DNA from: Candidatus Saccharibacteria bacterium UBA1050
GTDB taxonomy: Bacteria > Patescibacteriota > Saccharimonadia > Saccharimonadales > Saccharimonadaceae
Length of the DNA stretch: 64,000 nucleotides
Assembly: GCA_002316545.1 (NCBI GenBank)
Contig: DCDR01000001.1
Location: 311,692-375,691 of the forward strand
Direction of reading: 5' to 3'
The notes beneath the pieces are model-generated. The model ran no database searches and had not been told where the DNA came from. It saw only the letters and a list, made by a program, of their open reading frames with translations. A program made the translations under genes and the position numbers. This document shows, piece by piece, positions 44,593-53,354 of the stretch; position 1 is the stretch's first letter, and each line of letters starts with the position of its first letter.

Positions 44593-46370
44593 AACTCTAT
44601 AGCAGAACAGATGGTCAGACAACTCGTAAAACCCTAGCAATATTTCGCACCGTACTAGGCGAAGAAAAAAAGCGCCTACTAATTTCAAGCATCTTTATAC
44701 CTCTTCAGCATTTATTGTACTTGGTGATTTTGCCGCTATTGATTAGCCTTTATGTGCAGTCACTCCTTGAACATTCATTCAACACGCCCTATCAAATGTG
44801 GCTCATTATCGGTATGGCCGTAGCTGGTGTCGGTTCGCTGATTGCTGCCCGCATTGGCTTTATCGCAATGTTTAATCACGAAGAAGCCATGACCACCAAA
44901 TTAAGCGAACACGCGATGAGGGGTCTTTTGTCGCAGAGTCATACGTTTTTTGCTAACAGCAAAGTCGGTGCCCTTGCCGGCGATGTAAACACGTTTAGCC
45001 GTTCGTATCTAAGCCTGCTCGATACTGTTTTTCTGCAAGCGAGTAGTATTGTGGTCAACTTTGTCGCGAGCCTCATAGTCGTTGCTTTTATTGCGCCAAT
45101 TATGCTTCCTGTCATGATTGTGTTGACGTATTTTGTCATCGCTCTCGCACTAAGGTCTTACAACCGCCGGAGCCCACTACGCAACGAGCGCAAAGAATTG
45201 CAGTCTAAACTAATGGGGACGTTTGGCGATATTATCGGCAACCAAACGTTGGTGCGCATGTTTGGTCGTAAAGATACCGAAATTCAAAGTGTACTTGAAC
45301 AACGAAAGAAAATTGAAAAAATCGCTACTGAAGAAATTCGCATACTAGAAAACGGTGCTGAGTTGCGACTCGGCGTGTTGGTTGCATTTCAAATTGTCGT
45401 ACTTGTGCTGTGTGGGTGGCTCCTATCAATTGATATGCTAACGATTGCTGGGCTGGTATTTATCGTCACCTATCTCGGTAGAGTGACGGGGAGTTTGTTT
45501 GCTATAAACGGCGTGGTACGTACCACCGAGCAGGCATTTTTGGATGCATCAAAAATTACAGATATTTTGTCAAAAAGCGTTGAAGTCGTCGATGTGCCCA
45601 ATGCTGCAAAAATGGAAATTAGCGACGGCGCCGTTGAATTTCACGAGGTTAATTTTGCCTATTCTGATGCCAAAGATCAAGCGATATTCCGAAATTTCAA
45701 CTTGCGGATCCCGGGTAGTCAAAGCATCGGCTTGGTCGGAAGAAGCGGTGGAGGAAAGTCGACACTCACTCAACTTGTCTTGCGCTACATGGATATACAA
45801 TCCGGCGAAATAACCATTGATGGTCAAAACATTGCGCAAGTAAATCAAGATAGCTTGCGTGAGCATATTTCGTACGTGCCACAAGACCCGTACTTATTTC
45901 ACCGAACTCTGCGTGAAAATATTGCCTATGGTAAAGAAGATGCATCCGATAACGCTATCAAAAAAGCGGCGGAGCAAGCATTCGCCATGGAGTTTATACA
46001 GAAACTTCCCAATGGGCTTGATACTGTCGTGGGTGAACGTGGCGTGAAATTGAGTGGCGGGCAGCGTCAGCGCATTGCCATTGCCAGAGCAATATTAAAA
46101 GATGCCCCGATACTGCTTCTGGATGAAGCAACGAGCGCGCTTGATAGCGAAAGCGAAATGTACATTCAAAAAGCACTCGCGGGGCTAATGCAAGGCCGCA
46201 CAAATATCGTCATTGCGCACCGGCTTTCAACCATCGCCAAACTTGATAGAATCATAGTGCTCGATGACGGTAAGATTGTTGAAGATGGCACACACAAAGA
46301 CTTATTGAAAAATAACGGCGTCTACGCAAAACTCTGGAAGCACCAGAGCGGTGGGTTCTTAGAAGAATAA
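44589..46370 (+). CDS. ABC exporter half-transporter, second of a pair
   Basis: 593 aa. Same layout as the previous gene; Walker A GRSGGGKST, signature KLSGGQRQRIAIARA, Walker B ILLLDEATSALD. The last 200 residues are almost the same as in the first gene, so the pair arose by duplication and both ATP sites seem canonical. Confidence 0.95.
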   Translation: MKLYSRTDGQTTRKTLAIFRTVLGEEKKRLLISSIFIPLQHLLYLVILPLLISLYVQSLLEHSFNTPYQMWLIIGMAVAGVGSLIAARIGFIAMFNHEEAMTTKLSEHAMRGLLSQSHTFFANSKVGALAGDVNTFSRSYLSLLDTVFLQASSIVVNFVASLIVVAFIAPIMLPVMIVLTYFVIALALRSYNRRSPLRNERKELQSKLMGTFGDIIGNQTLVRMFGRKDTEIQSVLEQRKKIEKIATEEIRILENGAELRLGVLVAFQIVVLVLCGWLLSIDMLTIAGLVFIVTYLGRVTGSLFAINGVVRTTEQAFLDASKITDILSKSVEVVDVPNAAKMEISDGAVEFHEVNFAYSDAKDQAIFRNFNLRIPGSQSIGLVGRSGGGKSTLTQLVLRYMDIQSGEITIDGQNIAQVNQDSLREHISYVPQDPYLFHRTLRENIAYGKEDASDNAIKKAAEQAFAMEFIQKLPNGLDTVVGERGVKLSGGQRQRIAIARAILKDAPILLLDEATSALDSESEMYIQKALAGLMQGRTNIVIAHRLSTIAKLDRIIVLDDGKIVEDGTHKDLLKNNGVYAKLWKHQSGGFLEE

Positions 46371-46399
46371 AATAGCCCGCGATGTACTGCGGGCTATTT
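46369..46399. terminator. Bidirectional terminator between the exporter and L25
   Basis: Perfect inverted repeat AAAATAGCCCGC / GCGGGCTATTTT with an 8-nt loop, between convergent genes. Confidence 0.85.
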
Positions 46400-46414
46400 T
46401 CGTTGAGTAAAGTA

Positions 46415-47137
46415 TTATTCTTCAGTTTTTGCTTCTTCACCTTCGGCAGGTGCTTCAGCTTCACCGTTTTCTGACTCTACTTCAGACTCGTCGGTTGCAT
46501 CACCGGCCGCCGCGTCGTTTGCAGCCGCTAGAGCGCTAGGCTCCCACGCGCTTGCAACCATAAGGTCGGTCACTGAAGATTTTTCTTCTTCCTCTTCATC
46601 ACCATGGTGGCTATCGTGCTCAACGAATTCAACACCTTCTGGCAATGTGGCATCGGCAAGAGTTACTTTATCACCAGCTTCCTTCAGGCTGAGAATTGAA
46701 ACCTCAACCGCTTCAGGAAGATCCATAGGTAGTGCTTTTACCTCAACTTTTTCAATATTTTGTAGCACAATCAAACCGGCTTTTTCAGCTTCGGATTCAC
46801 CTTCACCAATCAGGTGCACAGGAACTTCAGCAACTACAGGGTCGCTAGCTTTCACCGCGTGGAATGATACATGTCGAATGCTTCCCTTCACTGGGTCGCG
46901 GTCGACATCTTTAATCATTGCAATTTTCTTCTTGGTGCCGATACTCAAGTGAACAGGCGTGTAGGTACCCGCTCGGCGGTATACTTTGTCCATAACACCT
47001 TTTTCAACTTGCACGCTAATAGGTTCGATACCTGGGCCATATACAACAGCCGGCACAAGGCCATCTTTGCGTAATTTTGCTACTTTTTTGCCATGAACGT
47101 CACGTTCATCAAGTTTAAGATTTACTTTATCTCCCAT
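46415..47137 (-). CDS. rplY: 50S ribosomal protein L25/Ctc
   Basis: 240 aa, long Ctc form: LDERDVHGKKVAKLRKDGLVPAVVYG (5S-binding domain), then the TL5 domain with HLIGEGESEAEKAG, and an acidic Glu/Ala-rich tail of about 60 residues. RBS AAGGGAGAG before the ATG. Confidence 0.94.
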   Translation of the reverse strand: MGDKVNLKLDERDVHGKKVAKLRKDGLVPAVVYGPGIEPISVQVEKGVMDKVYRRAGTYTPVHLSIGTKKKIAMIKDVDRDPVKGSIRHVSFHAVKASDPVVAEVPVHLIGEGESEAEKAGLIVLQNIEKVEVKALPMDLPEAVEVSILSLKEAGDKVTLADATLPEGVEFVEHDSHHGDEEEEEKSSVTDLMVASAWEPSALAAANDAAAGDATDESEVESENGEAEAPAEGEEAKTEE

Positions 47138-47218
47138 CTCTCTCCCTTTCTTGGATACTTTTACGGAAATAGTTGTAAGGTTAATTATACCACACTTTTC
47201 GTGGTATTATAAGAGGTA

Positions 47219-47890
47219 ATGATACCTGGCGTAGATTTAGTCGATTTTGTCACATGGGCAAGCGTGTGGGGCGTTGCCGCGGTGATATTTGCTGAGTCAG
47301 GTTTGCTCGTTGGATTTTTCTTGCCGGGCGATAGTATTCTTTTTACTGCAGGCTTTCTGGCACACGCGGGCGTGCTTAATTTCAACATCCATTTGATGGT
47401 TTTAATCTTCTTTATCGCCGCAGTAGCTGGCGATAGTGTTGGCTATACTTTTGGACGCAGAGCTGGTCCACGTATTTTCAAGCGGCCAAATTCGTTGCTA
47501 TTTAGAAAAGAGAATGTTGACGCCGCATCGGAATTTTATGAGAAACATGGCGGCAAGGCCATTATATTAGCTCGTTTTATGCCAGTCATACGCACCTTTG
47601 CCCCGATCGTAGCGGGCGTTGGTAAAATGAACTATCGCAGATTCCTCACCTTCAACGTGATTGGTGCTCTCATTTGGGCTGTTGGTGTCACCTACTTTGG
47701 CTACTACGCCGGGGCGTGGCTCGATGCCATGGGTATCGATATTGACCATATTTTGCTACCCATCGTAGCCTTCATTGTAATCACCTCCGTCGCACCACCG
47801 CTTATTCATATTTTCAAAGATAAAAAACATCGCGATGCTTTTTGGTCAGCGCTGAAAATGCAGCGTGATAAATTGCTTAGACGTAAGTAA
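47219..47890 (+). CDS. DedA-family membrane protein
   Basis: 223 aa. DedA motifs: FAESGLLVGFFLPGDSILFTAG, GDSVGYTFGRRAGPRIF, RFMPVIRTFAPIVAGVGKM. Probably undecaprenyl-phosphate or lipid flippase, as for family members. TATTAT (47205-47210) is 8 nt before the ATG. Followed by the structured RNA. Confidence 0.92.
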   Translation: MIPGVDLVDFVTWASVWGVAAVIFAESGLLVGFFLPGDSILFTAGFLAHAGVLNFNIHLMVLIFFIAAVAGDSVGYTFGRRAGPRIFKRPNSLLFRKENVDAASEFYEKHGGKAIILARFMPVIRTFAPIVAGVGKMNYRRFLTFNVIGALIWAVGVTYFGYYAGAWLDAMGIDIDHILLPIVAFIVITSVAPPLIHIFKDKKHRDAFWSALKMQRDKLLRRK

Positions 47891-47908
47891 GTATAAAATC
47901 GCTAGCGC

Positions 47909-47938
47909 TTGTCGATGATGAGGTGCGTACTCTATACT
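47909..47938 (+). promoter_or_regulatory. Promoter of the GAC-mimic RNA
   Basis: TTGTCG (47909-47914), 18-nt spacer, TATACT (47933-47938), which places the start at about 47944-47946, exactly at the first helix (TGTGCC) of the RNA. Confidence 0.55.
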
Positions 47939-47943
47939 TTTTT

Positions 47944-48170
<227 letters not shown>

Positions 48171-50984
48171 CTATAGCATCGATTTGAGATATTGCCCCGT
48201 GAAGCTTGTGGGGATTTTTGTTATGTCTTCAGGCGTACCTTCGGCGACTACTTCGCCACCACCAAGTCCACCTTCCGGCCCCATGTCAATGATATGATCG
48301 GCCGTCTTGATGACATCGAGGTTGTGCTCGATAATAATCATACTGTTGCCACCCTCTACGAGTTGCTGGAGTATCCCGAGTAGACGCTTCACGTCTTCGC
48401 TATGCAGACCAGTTGTTGGCTCGTCGAGGATATAGAGCGTTTTACCTGTTGAACGACGAGATAGCTCACTCGATAACTTGATGCGCTGGGCTTCACCGCC
48501 ACTAAAGGTGGTGGCAGGCTGGCCAAGCGTAATGTAACCTAACCCTACATCAACTAGCGTGTTTAACTTGCGCGCAATAGTTGGAATGTTAGCAAAAAAC
48601 TCTGCCGCTTGCTCGACGGTCATTTCAAGCACGTCAGAAATAGTTTTTTCTTTATATTTAATCTCTAGCGCTTCACGGTTGTAGCGCTTGCCTTTACACT
48701 CGTCACATGTCACATACACGTCAGGCAAGAAGTGCATTTCAATTTTAATCACGCCATCGCCCTGACAATTTTCACAGCGACCACCCTTTACGTTGAAGCT
48801 AAAACGACCAGCTTTGTAACCGCGAATGTTTGCCTCTGGCGTACCGGCAAAGAGCTCACGAATAGGTGTAAATACACCAGTGTAGGTTGCTGGGTTTGAA
48901 CGTGGCGTACGTCCAATTGCCGACTGGTCAATAACAATAACTTTATCGAGATGATTAATACCTTCGACATTTTCGTGCTTGCCTGGTACGGTTTGTGCAC
49001 GATGCAACCTGGCCGAAAGTTCTTTGGCCAAAATGTCATTTACTAGCGTACTTTTGCCGCTTCCACTTACACCACTTACTACAGTCATGAGCCCCAGTGG
49101 AAATGCGACATCAATCGTCTTGAGGTTATTTTCAGCAGCTCCACGAATCACAAGTTGTCTATCGGCATCTCGCGTGCGGCGTTTTTTTGGAACGGCGATT
49201 TTTTCTCTGCCTGAGAGATACTTACCGGTAAGACTGTTTGGATGTTTTGCTACTTCATCCGGCGTACCATGCGCTACTATTTCACCGCCATGCACACCAG
49301 CATGGGGGCCGATATCGATAAGATAATCACTTGAGCGAATAGTGTCTTCATCGTGTTCTACTACTAGTACTGTGTTGCCAAGATCTCGTAAGTGCTTGAG
49401 GGTTGCGATAAGGCGATCATTGTCGCGCTGGTGCAAACCAATTGAAGGCTCGTCAAGTACGTACAGCACGCCCTGCAAACCCGAACCAATTTGTGTTGCC
49501 AAACGAATACGTTGCGCTTCACCACCACTCAGCGTATTGGCCGCACGCGATAATTCAAGATAGTTCAGGCCAACGTTATTCATAAAGCCCAATCGAGCAG
49601 TAATTTCTTTGACAATTTGGCTCGCGATAAACAACTCTTGCTCGGTGAGTTTCAAATCATGCTGGAATAAATCGAGAGCCTTATCAACGCCAAGGTTACA
49701 TATGTCCATAATGTTTAAATCGTGCACTGTGACTGCGAGGACGACTGGCTTTAGGCGAGCGCCATTACAGGCGTGACATTTTCGCTCGCGCATAAATCGT
49801 TCGATGTCTTTTCGCATAAATTCGCTGTCAGTTTCTTTGTGTCGACGCTCGAGATTAGGGATAACACCTTCGTAAGTTGTATCGTAGCTGCGGCCGCTAC
49901 CAAGGTCGACGTTGTATCGCTGATTGCCGGTACCATACAATACTTTTTGCAAATCTTCATCGCGTAAATCACCCACCGGAACACTCAGGCTGAAGCCATG
50001 CGCATCAGCTACTTTACTGAGTCGCTTCATGTACCACGCATCGGCACTCACTCGGTTATATGGTCGTATCGCTCCTTCGGCTATGGTAAGTCTGGGGTTA
50101 AACACTAGGTCTGGGTCAACCTCGAGTCGACTGCCCAACCCGGTACATACTGGGCAGGCACCATGAGGTGCGTTAAAGCTAAATAGTCGTGGCTCAAGCT
50201 CAGGGATATCTTCACCTGGGTGATCCACACAGGCATAGCGCTGTGAATACGTTGTGGTTTCATTTGTGTCAACGTTCAAAACCTCAACCACACCATCGGC
50301 ACTATCGAGTGCTTGTTCGGTTGATTGTGTTACTCGGCTTATTTGGCTTGGGCTCATGGCGATACGATCGACGACAATCTCAATGTCGTGCTTGAACTTT
50401 TTATCAAGCGTTGGAAACTCGTCGAGTGAATAAATCACGCCGTCGACACGTGCCCTCGCAAACCCTTGCCTAGCGTACTGCTCTGGAATGTGAGCGAACT
50501 CGCCTTTCTTGTCTTTCACGATAGGAGCCAAAATCATCACTCGAGTGCCTTCAGAGATTTTCATAATTTCATCTATGATAGTCTGTGCGGTTCTGCGATG
50601 AACGCTCTTACCGCAAATAGGACAGTGCGGCACGCCAATACGTGCATACAGCAGACGTAAGTAATCGTAAATTTCAGTAACCGTTGCTACAGTACTACGT
50701 GGGTTTCGGCTTGTTGATTTTTGGTCGATACTAATCGCTGGACTTAGGCCATCAATCTGATCAACGTCGGGCTTTTCCATAAGCCCAAGAAATTGCCTGG
50801 CGTAGCTAGAAAGGCTTTCCACATAGCGGCGCTGGCCTTCGGCGTAAATCGTATCAAACGCTAAGCTAGATTTGCCAGAGCCACTTAAGCCAGTAATAAC
50901 GACTAGCTTATCGCGGGGTATCTCAACCGATACGTTTTTGAGATTGTGCTCCCTTGCTCCAACAACACGAATAACATCCGACAT
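48171..50984 (-). CDS. uvrA: Excinuclease ABC subunit A
   Basis: 937 aa, full length. Two ABC ATPase halves: Walker A GLSGSGKSSLAFDTI and GVSGSGKSTLVND, signatures LSGGEAQRIRLATQ and FSGGEAQRIKLSSE. The zinc modules are kept (CPICGK, CPVCTG, CHACNG, CENCQGDG with CDECKG). TATAAT (50993-50998) is 8 nt before the ATG. Its stop abuts the 3' end of the structured RNA on the other strand. Confidence 0.97.
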   Translation of the reverse strand: MSDVIRVVGAREHNLKNVSVEIPRDKLVVITGLSGSGKSSLAFDTIYAEGQRRYVESLSSYARQFLGLMEKPDVDQIDGLSPAISIDQKSTSRNPRSTVATVTEIYDYLRLLYARIGVPHCPICGKSVHRRTAQTIIDEIMKISEGTRVMILAPIVKDKKGEFAHIPEQYARQGFARARVDGVIYSLDEFPTLDKKFKHDIEIVVDRIAMSPSQISRVTQSTEQALDSADGVVEVLNVDTNETTTYSQRYACVDHPGEDIPELEPRLFSFNAPHGACPVCTGLGSRLEVDPDLVFNPRLTIAEGAIRPYNRVSADAWYMKRLSKVADAHGFSLSVPVGDLRDEDLQKVLYGTGNQRYNVDLGSGRSYDTTYEGVIPNLERRHKETDSEFMRKDIERFMRERKCHACNGARLKPVVLAVTVHDLNIMDICNLGVDKALDLFQHDLKLTEQELFIASQIVKEITARLGFMNNVGLNYLELSRAANTLSGGEAQRIRLATQIGSGLQGVLYVLDEPSIGLHQRDNDRLIATLKHLRDLGNTVLVVEHDEDTIRSSDYLIDIGPHAGVHGGEIVAHGTPDEVAKHPNSLTGKYLSGREKIAVPKKRRTRDADRQLVIRGAAENNLKTIDVAFPLGLMTVVSGVSGSGKSTLVNDILAKELSARLHRAQTVPGKHENVEGINHLDKVIVIDQSAIGRTPRSNPATYTGVFTPIRELFAGTPEANIRGYKAGRFSFNVKGGRCENCQGDGVIKIEMHFLPDVYVTCDECKGKRYNREALEIKYKEKTISDVLEMTVEQAAEFFANIPTIARKLNTLVDVGLGYITLGQPATTFSGGEAQRIKLSSELSRRSTGKTLYILDEPTTGLHSEDVKRLLGILQQLVEGGNSMIIIEHNLDVIKTADHIIDMGPEGGLGGGEVVAEGTPEDITKIPTSFTGQYLKSML

Positions 50985-51123
50985 AGCTATGTATTATACC
51001 ATTTTTACCCCGTCTATGCCCAGTCCGTAAGCATGTCGAATAGGATATGATGATTCATTTTGCTTATGATTGCATTTTCTTGCTATTTAAGCTAGAGTAG
51101 TATGAAATAATTTGGAGTTGGCC

Positions 51124-51399
51124 ATGCGAAAGAACATCATCGTAGCCAGCCTGGTGGGCTGGGCAATCATATTCGGCATTACATCTGGAACCTTTAGTGG
51201 TTTGATGATGTTTCTTCTTGTCGGTATTGTACCTGGCACAGATACCGTTTTGTCACCAATGCAAATGGGCGCGTTGCTTTCGCTCATCGCCAGTCTTTCA
51301 ATCATTATCGTCCTGAGTAAGCGGAGCAAAACAAGCCTTGAGCAACGATACTCAGCGCTTCGTGAACGTCTCCCAAAACGACGCTTTCACCGCATTTAG
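51124..51399 (+). CDS. Small two-TM hypothetical protein
   Basis: 91 aa from ATG 51124 (GGAG 8 nt upstream). Not recognised. Two TM helices (residues 4-35 and 45-65), then a basic tail KRSKTSLEQRYSALRERLPKRR. Overlaps the convergent sbcB stop by 4 bp. Confidence 0.6.
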   Translation: MRKNIIVASLVGWAIIFGITSGTFSGLMMFLLVGIVPGTDTVLSPMQMGALLSLIASLSIIIVLSKRSKTSLEQRYSALRERLPKRRFHRI

Positions 51400-52820
51400 T
51401 AGTCTGCATCGATTGGTACAATCGCTTCAGCCCAAAGCTGTAGTTCTTGCAGTATAAACTGCTTTGAATCATCAGTTGTATTGGCAGCGCAACGCTGCAG
51501 TGCTTTTGCAAATGCTGGCAGTTGCGCTTCTAGATGTTCAGAGCGCCATTGCTCCCATGCCCCGATTTCACTTTCACTCAACACCTTAGGAAAGTTTCTT
51601 GCTTTATAGTGCAGTAGCAGTGGGGCCAGGCGTTCGTCTTGAAACTCAGGGTGAAAATCTGCCAAACTATTCTCGTCGGAATTACGCACCGTTTCAACTC
51701 GCAGTTTGTCTCGGTCATTCACGAAACTATCGTACAATTGACCCTCCGGGTCGGTTGATGGCGTGTAGTCACGTGTTCGTTCATAAATTCCACGAAGAGT
51801 TTCAGCGAATTCGGGGTGTTCGAGCAGTATTTTTTTGTGTCGTTCCACCGCCTCAAGGTCAAGCCCTACTCGCTCCCACCCCTCGTTCTGACCTAACACA
51901 CCCAATGGTGCGACTGCCGGACAGCGATTGTACTGCAGTATCTTAGTGGGCAGTTTTACAAACCCGTCTGCTTTGCGCTCCTCCCAGGTGGCAAAAATCT
52001 TTTTAGCGAGCTCACTGCTTGAAAGCTGTACAAAATCTGTCGGGTCGTAGCGCAAATCATACACCACGACATTGCCATTAGGTGCACTCGTAAGCGGAAA
52101 GGCCACGGTAGTTTTATGAAATTTGGTCTCGAACCGACCGCTTACGTAGACAAATGGCTGTTTTTCATCGAGATTAATCAGCTGTTGAACTTTCTTTTTG
52201 TCTCGCATCGCGAGCAGATGCTCAAATAGTTTCGGCTGGTTTTGTTTTATTAAGCGCGCAACCCCAATCAGTGCTTCAACATCACTCAAGGCATCGTGAG
52301 CCTTGCTATGTTCAAGCTTATTGGCTTTACTTAACAGTTCAAGGCGGTTGGTCGCTACGCCGTCTGCGTCAACTGGCCATTCTATACCTTCGGGGCGCAA
52401 TGCACGGGTCATTCGTACTACATCTAGCATATCCCAGCGACTACGACCATCACTCCAGGCCCACTCATATGGATCGTAAAAATTCCGCCATAAGGTGTGG
52501 CGAATAAATTCGTCGTCAAATCGAACATTGTTAAAACCAACCGTTATCGTATCGGGGGTAAATACCTTGGCAGCCAGTAGCTTTACGAACTCAGCTTCAC
52601 TCAACCCATCAGCTTGCGTCGATTGTGGTGTAATACCTGTTACGAGTACAGCGTCGGGGCTCGGCAGAGTGTCATCACTTAGTTTTACTAATATATTGAT
52701 CGGTTCGCCAACTGGTTGTAGGTTCATATCCGTTCGCTGACCAGCAAATTGCATAATTCGGTCGCTCGAAGCACGTAATCCGCTCGTTTCAAGATCATAA
52801 AAGAAAAATGTATTGGCCAT
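51396..52820 (-). CDS. sbcB: Exodeoxyribonuclease I
   Basis: 474 aa. DEDDh exonuclease: FFFYDLETSGL (D, E), VGFNNVRFDDEFIR, HDALSDVEALIGVARL, then the SbcB-specific SH3 and helical domains. Digests single-stranded DNA 3' to 5'. A terminator lies directly before its start, so it has its own promoter or depends on read-through. Confidence 0.92.
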   Translation of the reverse strand: MANTFFFYDLETSGLRASSDRIMQFAGQRTDMNLQPVGEPINILVKLSDDTLPSPDAVLVTGITPQSTQADGLSEAEFVKLLAAKVFTPDTITVGFNNVRFDDEFIRHTLWRNFYDPYEWAWSDGRSRWDMLDVVRMTRALRPEGIEWPVDADGVATNRLELLSKANKLEHSKAHDALSDVEALIGVARLIKQNQPKLFEHLLAMRDKKKVQQLINLDEKQPFVYVSGRFETKFHKTTVAFPLTSAPNGNVVVYDLRYDPTDFVQLSSSELAKKIFATWEERKADGFVKLPTKILQYNRCPAVAPLGVLGQNEGWERVGLDLEAVERHKKILLEHPEFAETLRGIYERTRDYTPSTDPEGQLYDSFVNDRDKLRVETVRNSDENSLADFHPEFQDERLAPLLLHYKARNFPKVLSESEIGAWEQWRSEHLEAQLPAFAKALQRCAANTTDDSKQFILQELQLWAEAIVPIDADY

Positions 52821-52836
52821 TACTACCTAGCATATC

Positions 52837-52859
52837 AAAAACCGCCCTACTATGGGCGG
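52837..52859 (-). terminator. Minus-strand terminator upstream of sbcB
   Basis: CCGCCC/GGGCGG stem with a 6-nt loop, followed on the minus strand by TTTTT. It ends whatever is transcribed from 53308 toward sbcB. Confidence 0.75.
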
Positions 52860-52876
52860 CTGAGGCTTGCGAATGT

Positions 52877-53258
52877 CTTGCCGAAAGATCGTGGCCAGAG
52901 GCCGGGACGCGCTGGGTAGCGCGCCCCGGCTCTGGGTGGGGGTGGGGGCGACGACGAGGTCGGTCAGGCGCGCCGGTGGAACCGGGTGCCGAGGCCGTGG
53001 TGGGTGGTGGGGGTCATCGGGTCGACGAAGATGAAGGCCGAACCGGTCGTGGTCGAGCCGCGGGTCCGCTGCGCCTGCTTCGTGGGTCCGTGCATGGGTG
53101 CTCCTTGTGTGTCTCGACGGTTGTGGTGCTCTCCCGAGAGAAAGCGCCATGGATCTTCGAAACAAACCACCAAGTGGTCTGAGTCGAAGAATGCAGGCAC
53201 GCTTTACTCATGCGCGCATTTTTCGACTCAAACTATCCTCTAGTAATCTTTCGGCAAG
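52877..53258 (-). other. High-GC island enclosed by a 13-bp inverted repeat
   Basis: CTTGCCGAAAGAT (52877-52889) and ATCTTTCGGCAAG (53246-53258) are perfect inverted copies 370 bp apart. Nested inside is a 17-bp hairpin with one mismatch (53178-53194 with 53217-53233). Between about 52890 and 53130 the DNA is strikingly GC-rich compared with both flanks. On the minus strand a TTGCGC-N17-TACAAT promoter (53338-53343 and 53315-53320) lies before it and a terminator after it, so the whole block could be one transcript of about 470 nt. No transposase. Possible foreign insert into an RNA gene, a mobile element, or an assembly artefact. Confidence 0.5.
52964..53095 (-). CDS. 43-codon ORF with high-GC codon use
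   Basis: 43 aa, starting MHGPTKQAQRTRGSTTTGSA and ending GTRFHRRA. AAGGAG lies about 6 nt before the ATG. All but a few codons end in G or C, unlike every other gene in the window and like actinobacterial genes. Not recognised. It may be a complete small gene carried in with the island or a relic. Confidence 0.45.
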   Translation of the reverse strand: MHGPTKQAQRTRGSTTTGSAFIFVDPMTPTTHHGLGTRFHRRA

Positions 53259-53354
53259 TTAATGTACCTTGGGATCAGGGTTCTCCACCACTGTTCTACC
53301 AAAAGTATGGGTTAATTGTACCCGCATGTGTTCGAAAGCGCAAGCCTTTTTTTA

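Noticed and set aside
52837..53343. RNase P RNA, tmRNA or SRP RNA
   Set aside because: The closing stem and length suggested it, but the GAGGAAAGTCC/ACAGAA cores of RNase P, the tRNA-like ends of tmRNA and the GGAAGGAAGCAGCC loop of SRP RNA are absent.
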